This document shows positions 57,180-64,000 of a stretch of 64,000 bases of DNA, piece by piece. Source of the stretch: Leucobacter luti (lineage in GTDB: Bacteria > Actinomycetota > Actinomycetes > Actinomycetales > Microbacteriaceae); NCBI RefSeq assembly GCF_004217175.1, contig NZ_SHKI01000007.1:1-64000 (forward strand). The letters are read 5' to 3'. Position 1 is the first letter of the stretch, and each line of letters begins with the position of its first letter. The translations under genes and the position numbers were made by a program. The notes beneath the pieces were generated by a model. The model ran no database searches. It had not been told where the DNA came from and saw only the letters and a program-made list of their open reading frames with translations.

Positions 57180-59267
57180 TTAGGCGGCGAGCGACTCGCG
57201 CGCGGCCGCGACGACGGCCTCGGCCGTGATCCCGAACTCGCGGAACAGCGTCTCGAAGTCGGCAGACGCGCCGAAGTGCTCGATCGAGACCGAGCGGCCG
57301 CGGTCGCCCACGAAGCGCTCCCAGCCGAGGCTGAGCCCGGCCTCGACGCTCACGCGCGCGGTCACGGCGGCCGGAATGACGCTCTCGCGGTACTCGGGCG
57401 TCTGCTCCGCGAACCACTCGAGGCAGGGGGCCGACACGACGCGCGCGCCGATGCCGTCGGCCGCGAGCTGCTCGCGGGCCTGCACGGCCAGCTGCACCTC
57501 GGACCCCGTCGCGATCAGCAGCACGTCAGTGCTGCCCGTGGGGGATTCGGCGAGCACGTACGCGCCGCGGCGCACGCCCTCGGCTGCTTCCGACGCGCTC
57601 GCGAACTCGCCGCCGCGCGGCAGCACGGGAACGTTCTGCCGGGTGAGCGCGAGCCCCGCGGGGCCGGCGTGGCGGGTGAGGATCTCGTGCCACGCGATCG
57701 ACACCTCGTTCGCGTCCGCCGGGCGTACCACGGCGAGGTTGGGGATTGCGCGCAGGGTCGCAAGCTGCTCGATCGGCTGGTGCGTGGGGCCGTCCTCGCC
57801 AAGTGCGATCGAATCGTGCGTCCACACGAACACGCTCGGCACGTTCATCAGCGCGGCGAGCCGCACTGCGGGGCGCATGTAGTCGCTGAAGATCAGGAAC
57901 GTCCCGCCGTAGCTGCGGGTCTTGCCGTGCAGCTGGATCCCGTTGAGGATCGCGCCCATGGCGTGCTCGCGGATGCCGAAGTGCAGCACACGGCCGTAGG
58001 GGTCGCCCGACCAGGTGGATGTCGAGTGGCCCGACGGCACGAAGGAGGGCACGCCGGGAATCGTGGTGTTGTTCGAGCCGGCGAGGTCGGCGGATCCGCC
58101 CCACAGCTCTGGCATGATCGGGCCGAGCGCCGCGAGCACCTTGCCGCTCGCCGCGCGCGTCGCGACGCTTGCGCCGGGCTCAAAGGTGGGCAGCGCTTCG
58201 AGCGCGCCCGCGGGAAGCTCGCGCGACTCAACGCGGTCGAACAGCGCCTTCCGCTCGGGGTTGGCGGCGGCCCAGGCGTCGAAGCCCTGCTGCCACTCGG
58301 CGCGGGTCGCGGCGCCGCGGGTCACGGCCTCGCGCGTGTGCGCGATAACCTCGGGGGCCACCACGAAGTGCTCGGCGGGGTCGAAGCCCACGGCTTCCTT
58401 GAGCCCGGCGAGTTCCTCAGCTCCGAGCTTCGCGCCGTGGATTCCGCCGGTGTTCTGCTTGCCCGGGGACGGCCAGCCGATGATGGTCTTCAGGATGATG
58501 AGGCTCGGCTTGCCCGTCTCTGCCTGGGCCGCGGCGATCGCCGCGTGCAGCTCGGCGACATCCTCCACGTATGCGCCGGTGCGCTTCCAATCGACCTCGA
58601 GCACCTGCCAGCCGTAGGACTCGTAGCGCTTCGCCACGTCCTCCGAGAACGAGATGTCGGTGTCGTCCTCGATCGAGATCTGGTTCGAGTCGTAGATCGC
58701 GATCAGGTTTCCGAGGTCCTGGTGCCCGGCGAGGGAGGAGGCCTCACTCGTGACGCCCTCCTGCAGATCCCCGTCGCCCGCGACCACGTAGATGAAGTGG
58801 TCGAAGGGGCTGGTCCCGGGCGCGGCGTCGGGGTCAAAGAGCCCGCGCTCGTAGCGTGCGGCGTACGCGAACCCCACGGCGGAGGCCAGGCCCTGACCGA
58901 GCGGGCCGGTGGTGATCTCCACGCCGTCGGTGTGGCCGTACTCCGGGTGGCCCGGGGTCTTTGAGCCCCAGGTGCGGAGCGCCTGCAGGTCTTCGAGTTC
59001 GAGGCCGTAGCCGCCGAGGTAGAGCTGCACGTACTGGGTGAGTGACGAGTGCCCCACGGAGAGGATGAAGCGGTCGCGCCCCACCCATGCCGAGTCAGCC
59101 GGATCGTGACGCATCACCTTCTGGTGCAACAGATAGGACACGGGCGCCAGGCTGATCGCCGTACCCGGATGGCCGTTGCCGACCTTCTCAACGGCGTCCG
59201 CCGCCAGCACTCGCGCGGTGTGCACCGCGAGATCGTCGAGCTCGTCCCACTGCAGTTCGTTTCCCAA
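57180..59267 (-). CDS. tkt: Transketolase
   Basis: The 695-residue thiamine-diphosphate enzyme has the TPP motif GDGDLQEGVTSE near residue 155-166, GHP residues NGHPG (about 26-30) and HDSIALGEDGPTHQPIEQ near 465. TTG 59265-59267 is chosen because GAAAGG lies 6 nt upstream and the family N-terminus (LQWDELD...) follows at once. It is the first gene of tkt-tal-pgi and divergent from ctaB. Confidence 0.96.
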   Translation of the reverse strand: MGNELQWDELDDLAVHTARVLAADAVEKVGNGHPGTAISLAPVSYLLHQKVMRHDPADSAWVGRDRFILSVGHSSLTQYVQLYLGGYGLELEDLQALRTWGSKTPGHPEYGHTDGVEITTGPLGQGLASAVGFAYAARYERGLFDPDAAPGTSPFDHFIYVVAGDGDLQEGVTSEASSLAGHQDLGNLIAIYDSNQISIEDDTDISFSEDVAKRYESYGWQVLEVDWKRTGAYVEDVAELHAAIAAAQAETGKPSLIILKTIIGWPSPGKQNTGGIHGAKLGAEELAGLKEAVGFDPAEHFVVAPEVIAHTREAVTRGAATRAEWQQGFDAWAAANPERKALFDRVESRELPAGALEALPTFEPGASVATRAASGKVLAALGPIMPELWGGSADLAGSNNTTIPGVPSFVPSGHSTSTWSGDPYGRVLHFGIREHAMGAILNGIQLHGKTRSYGGTFLIFSDYMRPAVRLAALMNVPSVFVWTHDSIALGEDGPTHQPIEQLATLRAIPNLAVVRPADANEVSIAWHEILTRHAGPAGLALTRQNVPVLPRGGEFASASEAAEGVRRGAYVLAESPTGSTDVLLIATGSEVQLAVQAREQLAADGIGARVVSAPCLEWFAEQTPEYRESVIPAAVTARVSVEAGLSLGWERFVGDRGRSVSIEHFGASADFETLFREFGITAEAVVAAARESLAA

Positions 59268-59339
59268 GACTGACCTTTCGAAAGGGAAGTAGATGAGCGT
59301 GCCGCCCGGCAGCCCCGCGTCAATCCTAGCCGGAGGAGG

Positions 59340-59351
59340 TAGCATGACACG
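59340..59351 (+). promoter_or_regulatory. Leaderless-type -10 box of ctaB
   Basis: TAGCAT (59340-59345) is followed by six bases and GTG 59352. The same bases hold GGAGGAGGT followed by ATGACACGGTGATG, a potential 3-codon upstream frame (M-T-R-stop) overlapping the ctaB ATG at 59355. The two readings are alternatives. Confidence 0.5.
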
Positions 59352-60275
59352 GTGATGTCCACGCAGATTCAGGATCAAGAAGCCCGCCACCGGCGTTCAG
59401 TCGGTCGCTCGATCAAGAACTACGTCGCGCTGACCAAGCCGCGCGTCATGGAGTTGTTGCTCGTGGTCACGGTGCCCGCGATGATCCTTGCGCAGGGCGG
59501 CCTCCCGAATCTGTGGCTCGTGCTCGCCACACTCGTGGGCGGTGCAATGAGCGCGGGGTCGGCCGGCGCGTTCAACTGCTACATCGATCGCGACATGGAC
59601 CGCAAGATGAAGCGCACGGCGGGCCGGCCGCTCGTCACCGGCGAGATCTCAGACCGCAACGCACTCGTGTTTGCCTGGGTGCTCGGCGTGCTGTCCGTCG
59701 CCTGGCTCGCGCTCACCACCAATTTGCTCGCGGCCGCGCTCTCCGCAGCGGCGATCTTCTTCTACGTGGTCATTTACACGCTCGTGCTCAAGCGGCACAG
59801 CGAGCAGAACATCATCTGGGGCGGGATCGCCGGGTGTTTCCCGGTGCTGATCGGCTGGGCCGCGGTCACCGGCGGCCTCGACTGGCCCGCCTGGGTGTTC
59901 TTCCTCATCATCTTCCTGTGGACGCCGGCTCACTACTGGCCGCTGTCAATGCGCTATCGCGACGACTACGCCGCCGCAGGCGTGCCGATGCTGGGCGTGG
60001 TACGCGGGCGCACCACCGTCGGTTTGCAGGTCATTCTGTACGCGTGGGCCACAGTCGTGTCGAGCCTGCTCCTGATCCCCGCCGCCGGCATCGGCTGGGT
60101 CTACACGGTGGTCGCGCTCCTCGCCGGCGGCTATTTCCTGGTCCAGGCGCACACCCTCTACGGCAGCGCGATTCGCGGCCACGAGGGCAAGCCGATGCAG
60201 GTCTTCCACGGGTCGATCACCTACCTCTCGGTGCTCTCCGTGGCGATCGCTGTGGACCCGCTGCTGCCCTTCTAG
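59352..60275 (+). CDS. ctaB: Protoheme IX farnesyltransferase (heme O synthase)
   Basis: The 307-residue UbiA-family prenyltransferase converts heme B to heme O for cytochrome oxidase. Eight or nine membrane helices and both Asp-rich motifs are visible: [12 protein letters not shown] (about 75-86) and YRDDYAAAG near 195-203. The start is GTG 59352 or ATG 59355. It stands between divergent tkt and convergent ctaA. Confidence 0.95.
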   Translation: MMSTQIQDQEARHRRSVGRSIKNYVALTKPRVMELLLVVTVPAMILAQGGLPNLWLVLATLVGGAMSAGSAGAFNCYIDRDMDRKMKRTAGRPLVTGEISDRNALVFAWVLGVLSVAWLALTTNLLAAALSAAAIFFYVVIYTLVLKRHSEQNIIWGGIAGCFPVLIGWAAVTGGLDWPAWVFFLIIFLWTPAHYWPLSMRYRDDYAAAGVPMLGVVRGRTTVGLQVILYAWATVVSSLLLIPAAGIGWVYTVVALLAGGYFLVQAHTLYGSAIRGHEGKPMQVFHGSITYLSVLSVAIAVDPLLPF

Positions 60276-60341
60276 GCGGCCGGCGCCCGGCGGCCTGCCC
60301 GGGGGCGCGCGGCGGCCTGCCCGGCGGCCTGCCCGGACGCA

Positions 60342-60413
60342 CAGATCCGCCCCGAAAGCCCACATCCGACCCTCGGCTTCAGGGTGGGGTGGTGGTCTTC
60401 CGGGGCGGATCTG
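60342..60413. repeat. Long inverted repeat between ctaB and ctaA
   Basis: Arms 60342-60373 and about 60381-60413 are complementary with a few mismatches around a 7-nt loop; the outer 13 nt (CAGATCCGCCCCG and complement) are perfect. It could be a bidirectional terminator for the convergent ctaB and ctaA, or a mobile-type hairpin element. Upstream, GCGGCCTGCCCGG recurs at 60311 and 60324. Confidence 0.75.
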
Positions 60414-60483
60414 TTGTTCAGGGTCGGAGCTGTGGCTTGGCGCGGCCGGGAGCCAGGGCGGCCGTGCGGCAGCCCGCCGAGCC

Positions 60484-60497
60484 GGGGGGGGGGGGGG
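60484..60497. repeat. Poly-G tract (14 G)
   Basis: Fourteen consecutive G lie in the ctaB/ctaA intergenic region, 38 nt from the ctaA stop. The tract is prone to slippage or sequencing error. Confidence 0.9.
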
Positions 60498-60534
60498 CAG
60501 CGCGGGAGCGGCGGACAGCCGCCCGCCCCGCACC

Positions 60535-61476
60535 CTACGCGGAGAGCTTCGCGGGCCGCTGCCTGGTCTCGACGAGCGCGAGGAACAGCCCGGCCGCCAG
60601 CAGGCTCGCGAGCACCATGTGGATGCCGACGAGGAGCGGGGGCAGCGCCAGGCGCGCCTGCGCGATTCCGACCAGGATCTGGAACAGCATCACCACGATC
60701 GACCAGCCGGCCCAGCGCGCCACCCGGTAGGCGCGCTCGCTGCGCGCGAGGAACGCCGCGACCGCGGTGAACAGCAGCGTCGCGTAAGCGGCCACGGCGT
60801 GCACGGTCTGGAGCGCCTCTGAGTCGAGGTTGTTGCGCGCGGCCCCGCCATCACCGGCGTGCGGGCCAGATCCGGTGGTGAGGATCCCGAGCACCACCGT
60901 GATGAGCCCGAAGATCGCCGCGATCCACACGGTCTGGAGCAGCGGCACCGACACGGCGAGGCGACGCGGGCCGGGGCCGGAGTAGACGCGCAGCACGAGC
61001 AGCGCGGCGAGCATGACCAGCGCGGCGCTCGCGAGGTAGTGGATCCCCACGACGTAGGGGTTCAGCCCAGTGAGGACCGTGATGCCGCCGATGATCGCCT
61101 GGATGAAGACGCTGAGGGCCGGGATGATCGTGAGCCACAGCAGGTCGCGGCGCTGCTTGCGGAACCGCCACACGGCGATCACCGCGAGGATCGCGACGAT
61201 CTCGAGGAGGAAGAACAGTGTGCGGTTGCCGAACTCGATGTACGAGTGGATCCCCATCGCCGGGTTGTGCACGAACGATTCACTCGTGCACTTGGGCCAG
61301 GTGTCACAGCCGAGCCCGGAGCCCGTGAGGCGGACCGCGCCGCCGGTGCCGATGATGAGCACCTGGGTCGCAAACACCCACCAGGCGAGCGCCCGCACAC
61401 GGGACGTCACCCGGTCGGGCATCCACGAAGCCCAGCGGCTCACTCGGGGCGATTCTGACGTGGTCGCGCTAGACAA
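60535..61476 (-). CDS. ctaA: Heme A synthase (COX15/CtaA family)
   Basis: The 313-residue eight-helix protein oxidises heme O to heme A. The conserved cysteine pair is in LGCDTWPKC (about residues 55-63), with heme-ligand histidines in the FVHNPAMGIHSYIEFGNR, GIHYLAS, TVHAVAA and GIHMVLA segments. TTG 61474-61476 has GAGAGGAG 6 nt upstream. It faces ctaB and is divergent from the suf operon. Confidence 0.95.
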   Translation of the reverse strand: MSSATTSESPRVSRWASWMPDRVTSRVRALAWWVFATQVLIIGTGGAVRLTGSGLGCDTWPKCTSESFVHNPAMGIHSYIEFGNRTLFFLLEIVAILAVIAVWRFRKQRRDLLWLTIIPALSVFIQAIIGGITVLTGLNPYVVGIHYLASAALVMLAALLVLRVYSGPGPRRLAVSVPLLQTVWIAAIFGLITVVLGILTTGSGPHAGDGGAARNNLDSEALQTVHAVAAYATLLFTAVAAFLARSERAYRVARWAGWSIVVMLFQILVGIAQARLALPPLLVGIHMVLASLLAAGLFLALVETRQRPAKLSA

Positions 61477-61530
61477 CGGGACTCCTCTCGGGTGCTTCCT
61501 GAGCGTTCAAGTTGCGCTGCGCGCGCCCCT

Positions 61531-61558
61531 CCCGTTATTCAACGGGAACCTGTAGAAT
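61531..61558 (+). promoter_or_regulatory. suf operon promoter with palindrome
   Basis: TAGAAT (-10, 61553-61558) is preceded by CCCGTT-ATTC-AACGGG (61531-61546), a perfect 6-bp dyad in the -35 region. About 180 nt of leader separate it from sufB. A regulator gene such as sufR is not next to it. Confidence 0.55.
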
Positions 61559-61738
61559 GGGAAGCTGTGGTTGCGTACGGCGAACCCGGATCTGGTGAGA
61601 GCACCGGACCGGTTCCGTCCAAAGCCCAGACTACTGCACCGCTGCAGGGAACCTGATGCGCGCGTTCAGTGTGCCACGGGCCGGACCCTCCGGCATCGTG
61701 ACGGGTTGCCCGGCGAGACGAAGATTGAGGGAGGGATC

Positions 61739-63157
61739 ATGCCTGAGGTACTGATCGACCGGCCCGAGCTTGAGGGCTTGGGCCAGTATGAATTCGGATG
61801 GCACGACAGCGACAAGGCCGGCTCGGAGGCGAAACGCGGCCTGAGCGAGCAGGTCGTGCGCGAGATCTCCGCACTGAAAAACGAGCCCGAATGGATGCTC
61901 GAGCGACGCCTCAAGGCGCTGCAGATCTTTGGCCGGAAGCCGATGCCCGGCTGGGGAGCCGACCTGTCGGACATCGATTTCGACAACATCAAGTACTTTG
62001 TGCGCTCCACCGAGAAGCAGGCCACCACGTGGGAAGAGCTTCCGGAGGAGATCAAGGAGACCTACGAGCGGCTCGGGATCCCCGAGGCCGAGCGTCAGCG
62101 CCTCGTCGCGGGCGTCGCCGCTCAGTACGAGTCGGAGGTCGTCTACCACCAGATCCGCGAGGATCTGGAGGAGCAGGGCGTGCTCTTCCTCGACACCGAC
62201 ACCGCACTGCGCGAGCACCCTGAGATCTTCCAGGAGTACTTCGGCACCGTGATCCCGTCCGGCGACAACAAGTTCGCCGCGCTGAACACGGCGGTGTGGT
62301 CGGGCGGTTCGTTCGTCTACGTGCCGAAGGGCGTGCACGTCGAGATCCCGCTCCAGGCCTACTTCCGCATCAACACCGAGAACATGGGCCAGTTCGAGCG
62401 CACGCTGATCATCGCCGATGAGGACAGCTACGTCCACTACATTGAGGGCTGCACCGCGCCGATCTACAAGTCCGACTCGCTGCACTCCGCGGTCGTCGAG
62501 ATCATCGTGAAGAAGAACGCCCGCGTTCGCTACACGACGATCCAGAACTGGTCGAACAACGTCTACAACCTCGTCACGAAGCGCGCGATCGCTGAAGAGG
62601 GCGCCACCATGGAGTGGGTCGATGGCAACATCGGCTCGAAGGTCACTATGAAGTACCCGTCGATCTACCTGACGGGCGAGCACGCAAAGGGCGAGACGCT
62701 CTCCGTGGCGTTCGCTGGCCCCGGCCAGCACCAGGACACGGGTGCGAAGATGATCCACCTCGCGCCGCACACGAAGTCGTCGATCCTCGCGAAGTCAATC
62801 GCCCGCGGCGGCGGCCGCAGCGGCTACCGCGGCGAGGTCCGCGTCGAGGCGAACGCGCACCACGCGGCAAACTCGGTGGTGTGCGACGCGCTGCTCGTCG
62901 ACACGATCTCGCGCTCGGATACCTACCCGGCGATCGACATCCGCACGGACGATGCGACCCTCGCGCACGAGGCGACCGTAACCCGTGTGAGCGAAGAGCA
63001 GCTGTTTTACCTCATGAGCCGCGGCCTGTCGGAGGAGGAGTCGATGGCGATGATCGTTCGCGGCTTCATCGAGCCGATCGCCCGGGAACTCCCCATGGAG
63101 TACGCGCTCGAACTGAACAAGCTCATCGAAATGAGCATGGAAGGATCCGTCGGTTAA
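61739..63157 (+). CDS. sufB: Fe-S cluster assembly protein SufB
   Basis: The 472-residue SufB is the scaffold subunit of the SufBC2D complex that builds Fe-S clusters. The beta-helix core holds the [17 protein letters not shown] region (about 240-256), VVCDALL near 381-387 and a helix-rich C-terminus. ATG 61739 has GAGGGAGGGA upstream. sufD follows 2 nt after the stop, so they are translationally coupled. Confidence 0.97.
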   Translation: MPEVLIDRPELEGLGQYEFGWHDSDKAGSEAKRGLSEQVVREISALKNEPEWMLERRLKALQIFGRKPMPGWGADLSDIDFDNIKYFVRSTEKQATTWEELPEEIKETYERLGIPEAERQRLVAGVAAQYESEVVYHQIREDLEEQGVLFLDTDTALREHPEIFQEYFGTVIPSGDNKFAALNTAVWSGGSFVYVPKGVHVEIPLQAYFRINTENMGQFERTLIIADEDSYVHYIEGCTAPIYKSDSLHSAVVEIIVKKNARVRYTTIQNWSNNVYNLVTKRAIAEEGATMEWVDGNIGSKVTMKYPSIYLTGEHAKGETLSVAFAGPGQHQDTGAKMIHLAPHTKSSILAKSIARGGGRSGYRGEVRVEANAHHAANSVVCDALLVDTISRSDTYPAIDIRTDDATLAHEATVTRVSEEQLFYLMSRGLSEEESMAMIVRGFIEPIARELPMEYALELNKLIEMSMEGSVG

Positions 63158-63159
63158 CG

Positions 63160-64000
63160 ATGACAACGCTTCAGACTGAACAGCATGGCGCGAAGGCGCA
63201 CACCGACGGCGATTGGGCGAACCGGGCACCGGTGCAGACCCGCTCCGACCGGCTGAAGTCCGCCGAGATCGCAGATTTCCCCGCGGTCACCGGCCGCGAG
63301 GTGAACTGGAAGTACACCCCGGTCGCGGAGATCGCGTCGCTGATTGACGGCACGCTCGAGGCGGCAACCTCCGCGCTTGAGATCTCGGAGGCCGCTGGCG
63401 TCCAGGTCGACTCGGTGCAGATGGATTCCGAGCTCGTGGGCCGCGGCGGCCTGCCCGAGGACCGGGCAGCCGCCAACGCCTGGGGCCAGGTGGGCACCGC
63501 GCAGCGGATCACGCTCACGAGCGCCGAGCGCCAGACCGTGATCGTGAAGCGCAGCGCGCTCACCACGAACCCCACGGCGGCGCACACGATCATCGAGGCG
63601 GCACCGCAGTCGGACACCGTGGTGATCCTCGAGAACACGGGCACCGCGAACCTCACCGAGACGGTGGAGATCATCGTCGGCGAGGGCGCGAACCTCAAGG
63701 TCGTGTCGGTCCAGGAATGGAACGACGACGCGATCCACGTGGCGAGCCACAACGCGGTCGTCGCCCGCGACGGCAACCTGCAGCACATCGTTGTCTCGCT
63801 CGGCGGCAAGATCGTGCGCGTCAACCCGTCGATCCACCTCGATGGCCAGGGCGCCAACGGCGAGGCATACGGCGCGTACTTCGCAGACGCCGGCCAGCAC
63901 CTTGAGCACCAGGTCTACATCGACCACAACGCTCCCAACACTCGCAGCCGCGTCGCCTACAAGGGCGCACTGCAGGGCGAGGGCGCGCACGCGGTGTGGA
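63160..64000 (+). CDS. sufD: Fe-S cluster assembly protein SufD, 3' end outside the window
   Basis: The first 280 codons read an intact SufD-like protein with no stop (starts MTTLQTEQHGAKAHTDGDW; contains VNWKYTPVAEIASL near 50-64 and HVASHNAVVARDG near 195). SufD pairs with SufB and helps iron entry. ATG 63160 is 2 nt after sufB. The 3' end lies beyond the right edge; sufC and sufS/sufU would be expected next. Confidence 0.95.
   Translation, partial: MTTLQTEQHGAKAHTDGDWANRAPVQTRSDRLKSAEIADFPAVTGREVNWKYTPVAEIASLIDGTLEAATSALEISEAAGVQVDSVQMDSELVGRGGLPEDRAAANAWGQVGTAQRITLTSAERQTVIVKRSALTTNPTAAHTIIEAAPQSDTVVILENTGTANLTETVEIIVGEGANLKVVSVQEWNDDAIHVASHNAVVARDGNLQHIVVSLGGKIVRVNPSIHLDGQGANGEAYGAYFADAGQHLEHQVYIDHNAPNTRSRVAYKGALQGEGAHAVW

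Noticed and set aside
61559-61738. Riboswitch or leader peptide upstream of sufB
   Set aside because: No conserved aptamer sequence is recognised, and the open frame from 61571 has no Shine-Dalgarno and does not resemble SufB N-termini.

Overview
The window is high-GC, densely coded chromosomal DNA from an actinobacterium. RbpA, WhiA, tandem ClpP1/ClpP2, a T-box leader on ileS, frequent GTG and TTG starts, and the blocks recO-uppS-dusB-dgt-dnaG, uvrA-uvrC-rapZ-whiA, pgk-tpiA-secG-rbpA and tkt/ctaB/ctaA/sufBD all point to Actinobacteria. The gene order looks most like Microbacteriaceae, possibly Leucobacter. The genus is an inference from memory of gene order, not a search result.

Layout. 0.1-2.7 kb: a small membrane protein, a MocR/GntR-aminotransferase regulator and a divergent GNAT acetyltransferase. 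2.8-6.8 kb: thrS, a HIT protein, yebC and ruvC on the plus strand, meeting a convergent TRIC-type membrane protein. 7.8-13.7 kb: recO-uppS-dusB-dgt-dnaG. 13.8-16.0 kb: an orphan Opp/Dpp-type ATPase, tRNA-Asn, a gamma-carbonic anhydrase-like protein, tRNA-Gly and tRNA-Pro. 16-20.4 kb: the protein-quality block tig, clpP1, clpP2, clpX. 20.5-25 kb: two convergent lipoproteins, a small Asp-tailed protein and valS. 25-29.4 kb: an SDR protein and a glycine betaine/proline-type ABC transporter (opuAA-AB-AC). 29.8-37 kb: T-box, ileS-folC-DUF4233, convergent corA, ndk. 37-43.5 kb: a YcaQ/AlkX-like glycosylase, a DIP1984-family protein, uvrB, an AraC regulator, a VOC protein and a siderophore-interacting protein. 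43.7-50.6 kb: uvrA-uvrC-rapZ-whiA. 50.7-54.2 kb: sodA, pgk-tpiA, secG-rbpA. 54.4-61.5 kb: pgi, tal and tkt (minus), ctaB (plus), ctaA (minus). 61.5 kb to the end: sufB and the 5' part of sufD.

How it works together. Most of the window is housekeeping: translation (three aminoacyl-tRNA synthetases, three tRNAs), DNA replication and repair (dnaG, dgt, recO, ruvC, uvrABC, a YcaQ-like glycosylase), protein turnover, lower glycolysis plus the non-oxidative pentose phosphate pathway, heme A synthesis and Fe-S assembly. Regulation that can be read directly includes an isoleucine T-box, a near-consensus LexA box at uvrA, a ClgR-type site at clpP1, and a repeated pattern of -10 boxes 6-7 nt before start codons that lack a Shine-Dalgarno, as expected for leaderless mRNAs.

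I found no prophage, insertion sequence, CRISPR array, toxin-antitoxin pair or obvious new multi-gene system. The points most worth a second look are the regulatory sites, several intergenic inverted repeats (579-662, 15658-15720, 38487-38502, 60342-60413) and four places where genes usually found in these blocks are missing: ruvAB after ruvC, yvcK between rapZ and whiA, gap before pgk, and zwf-opcA-pgl beside pgi.
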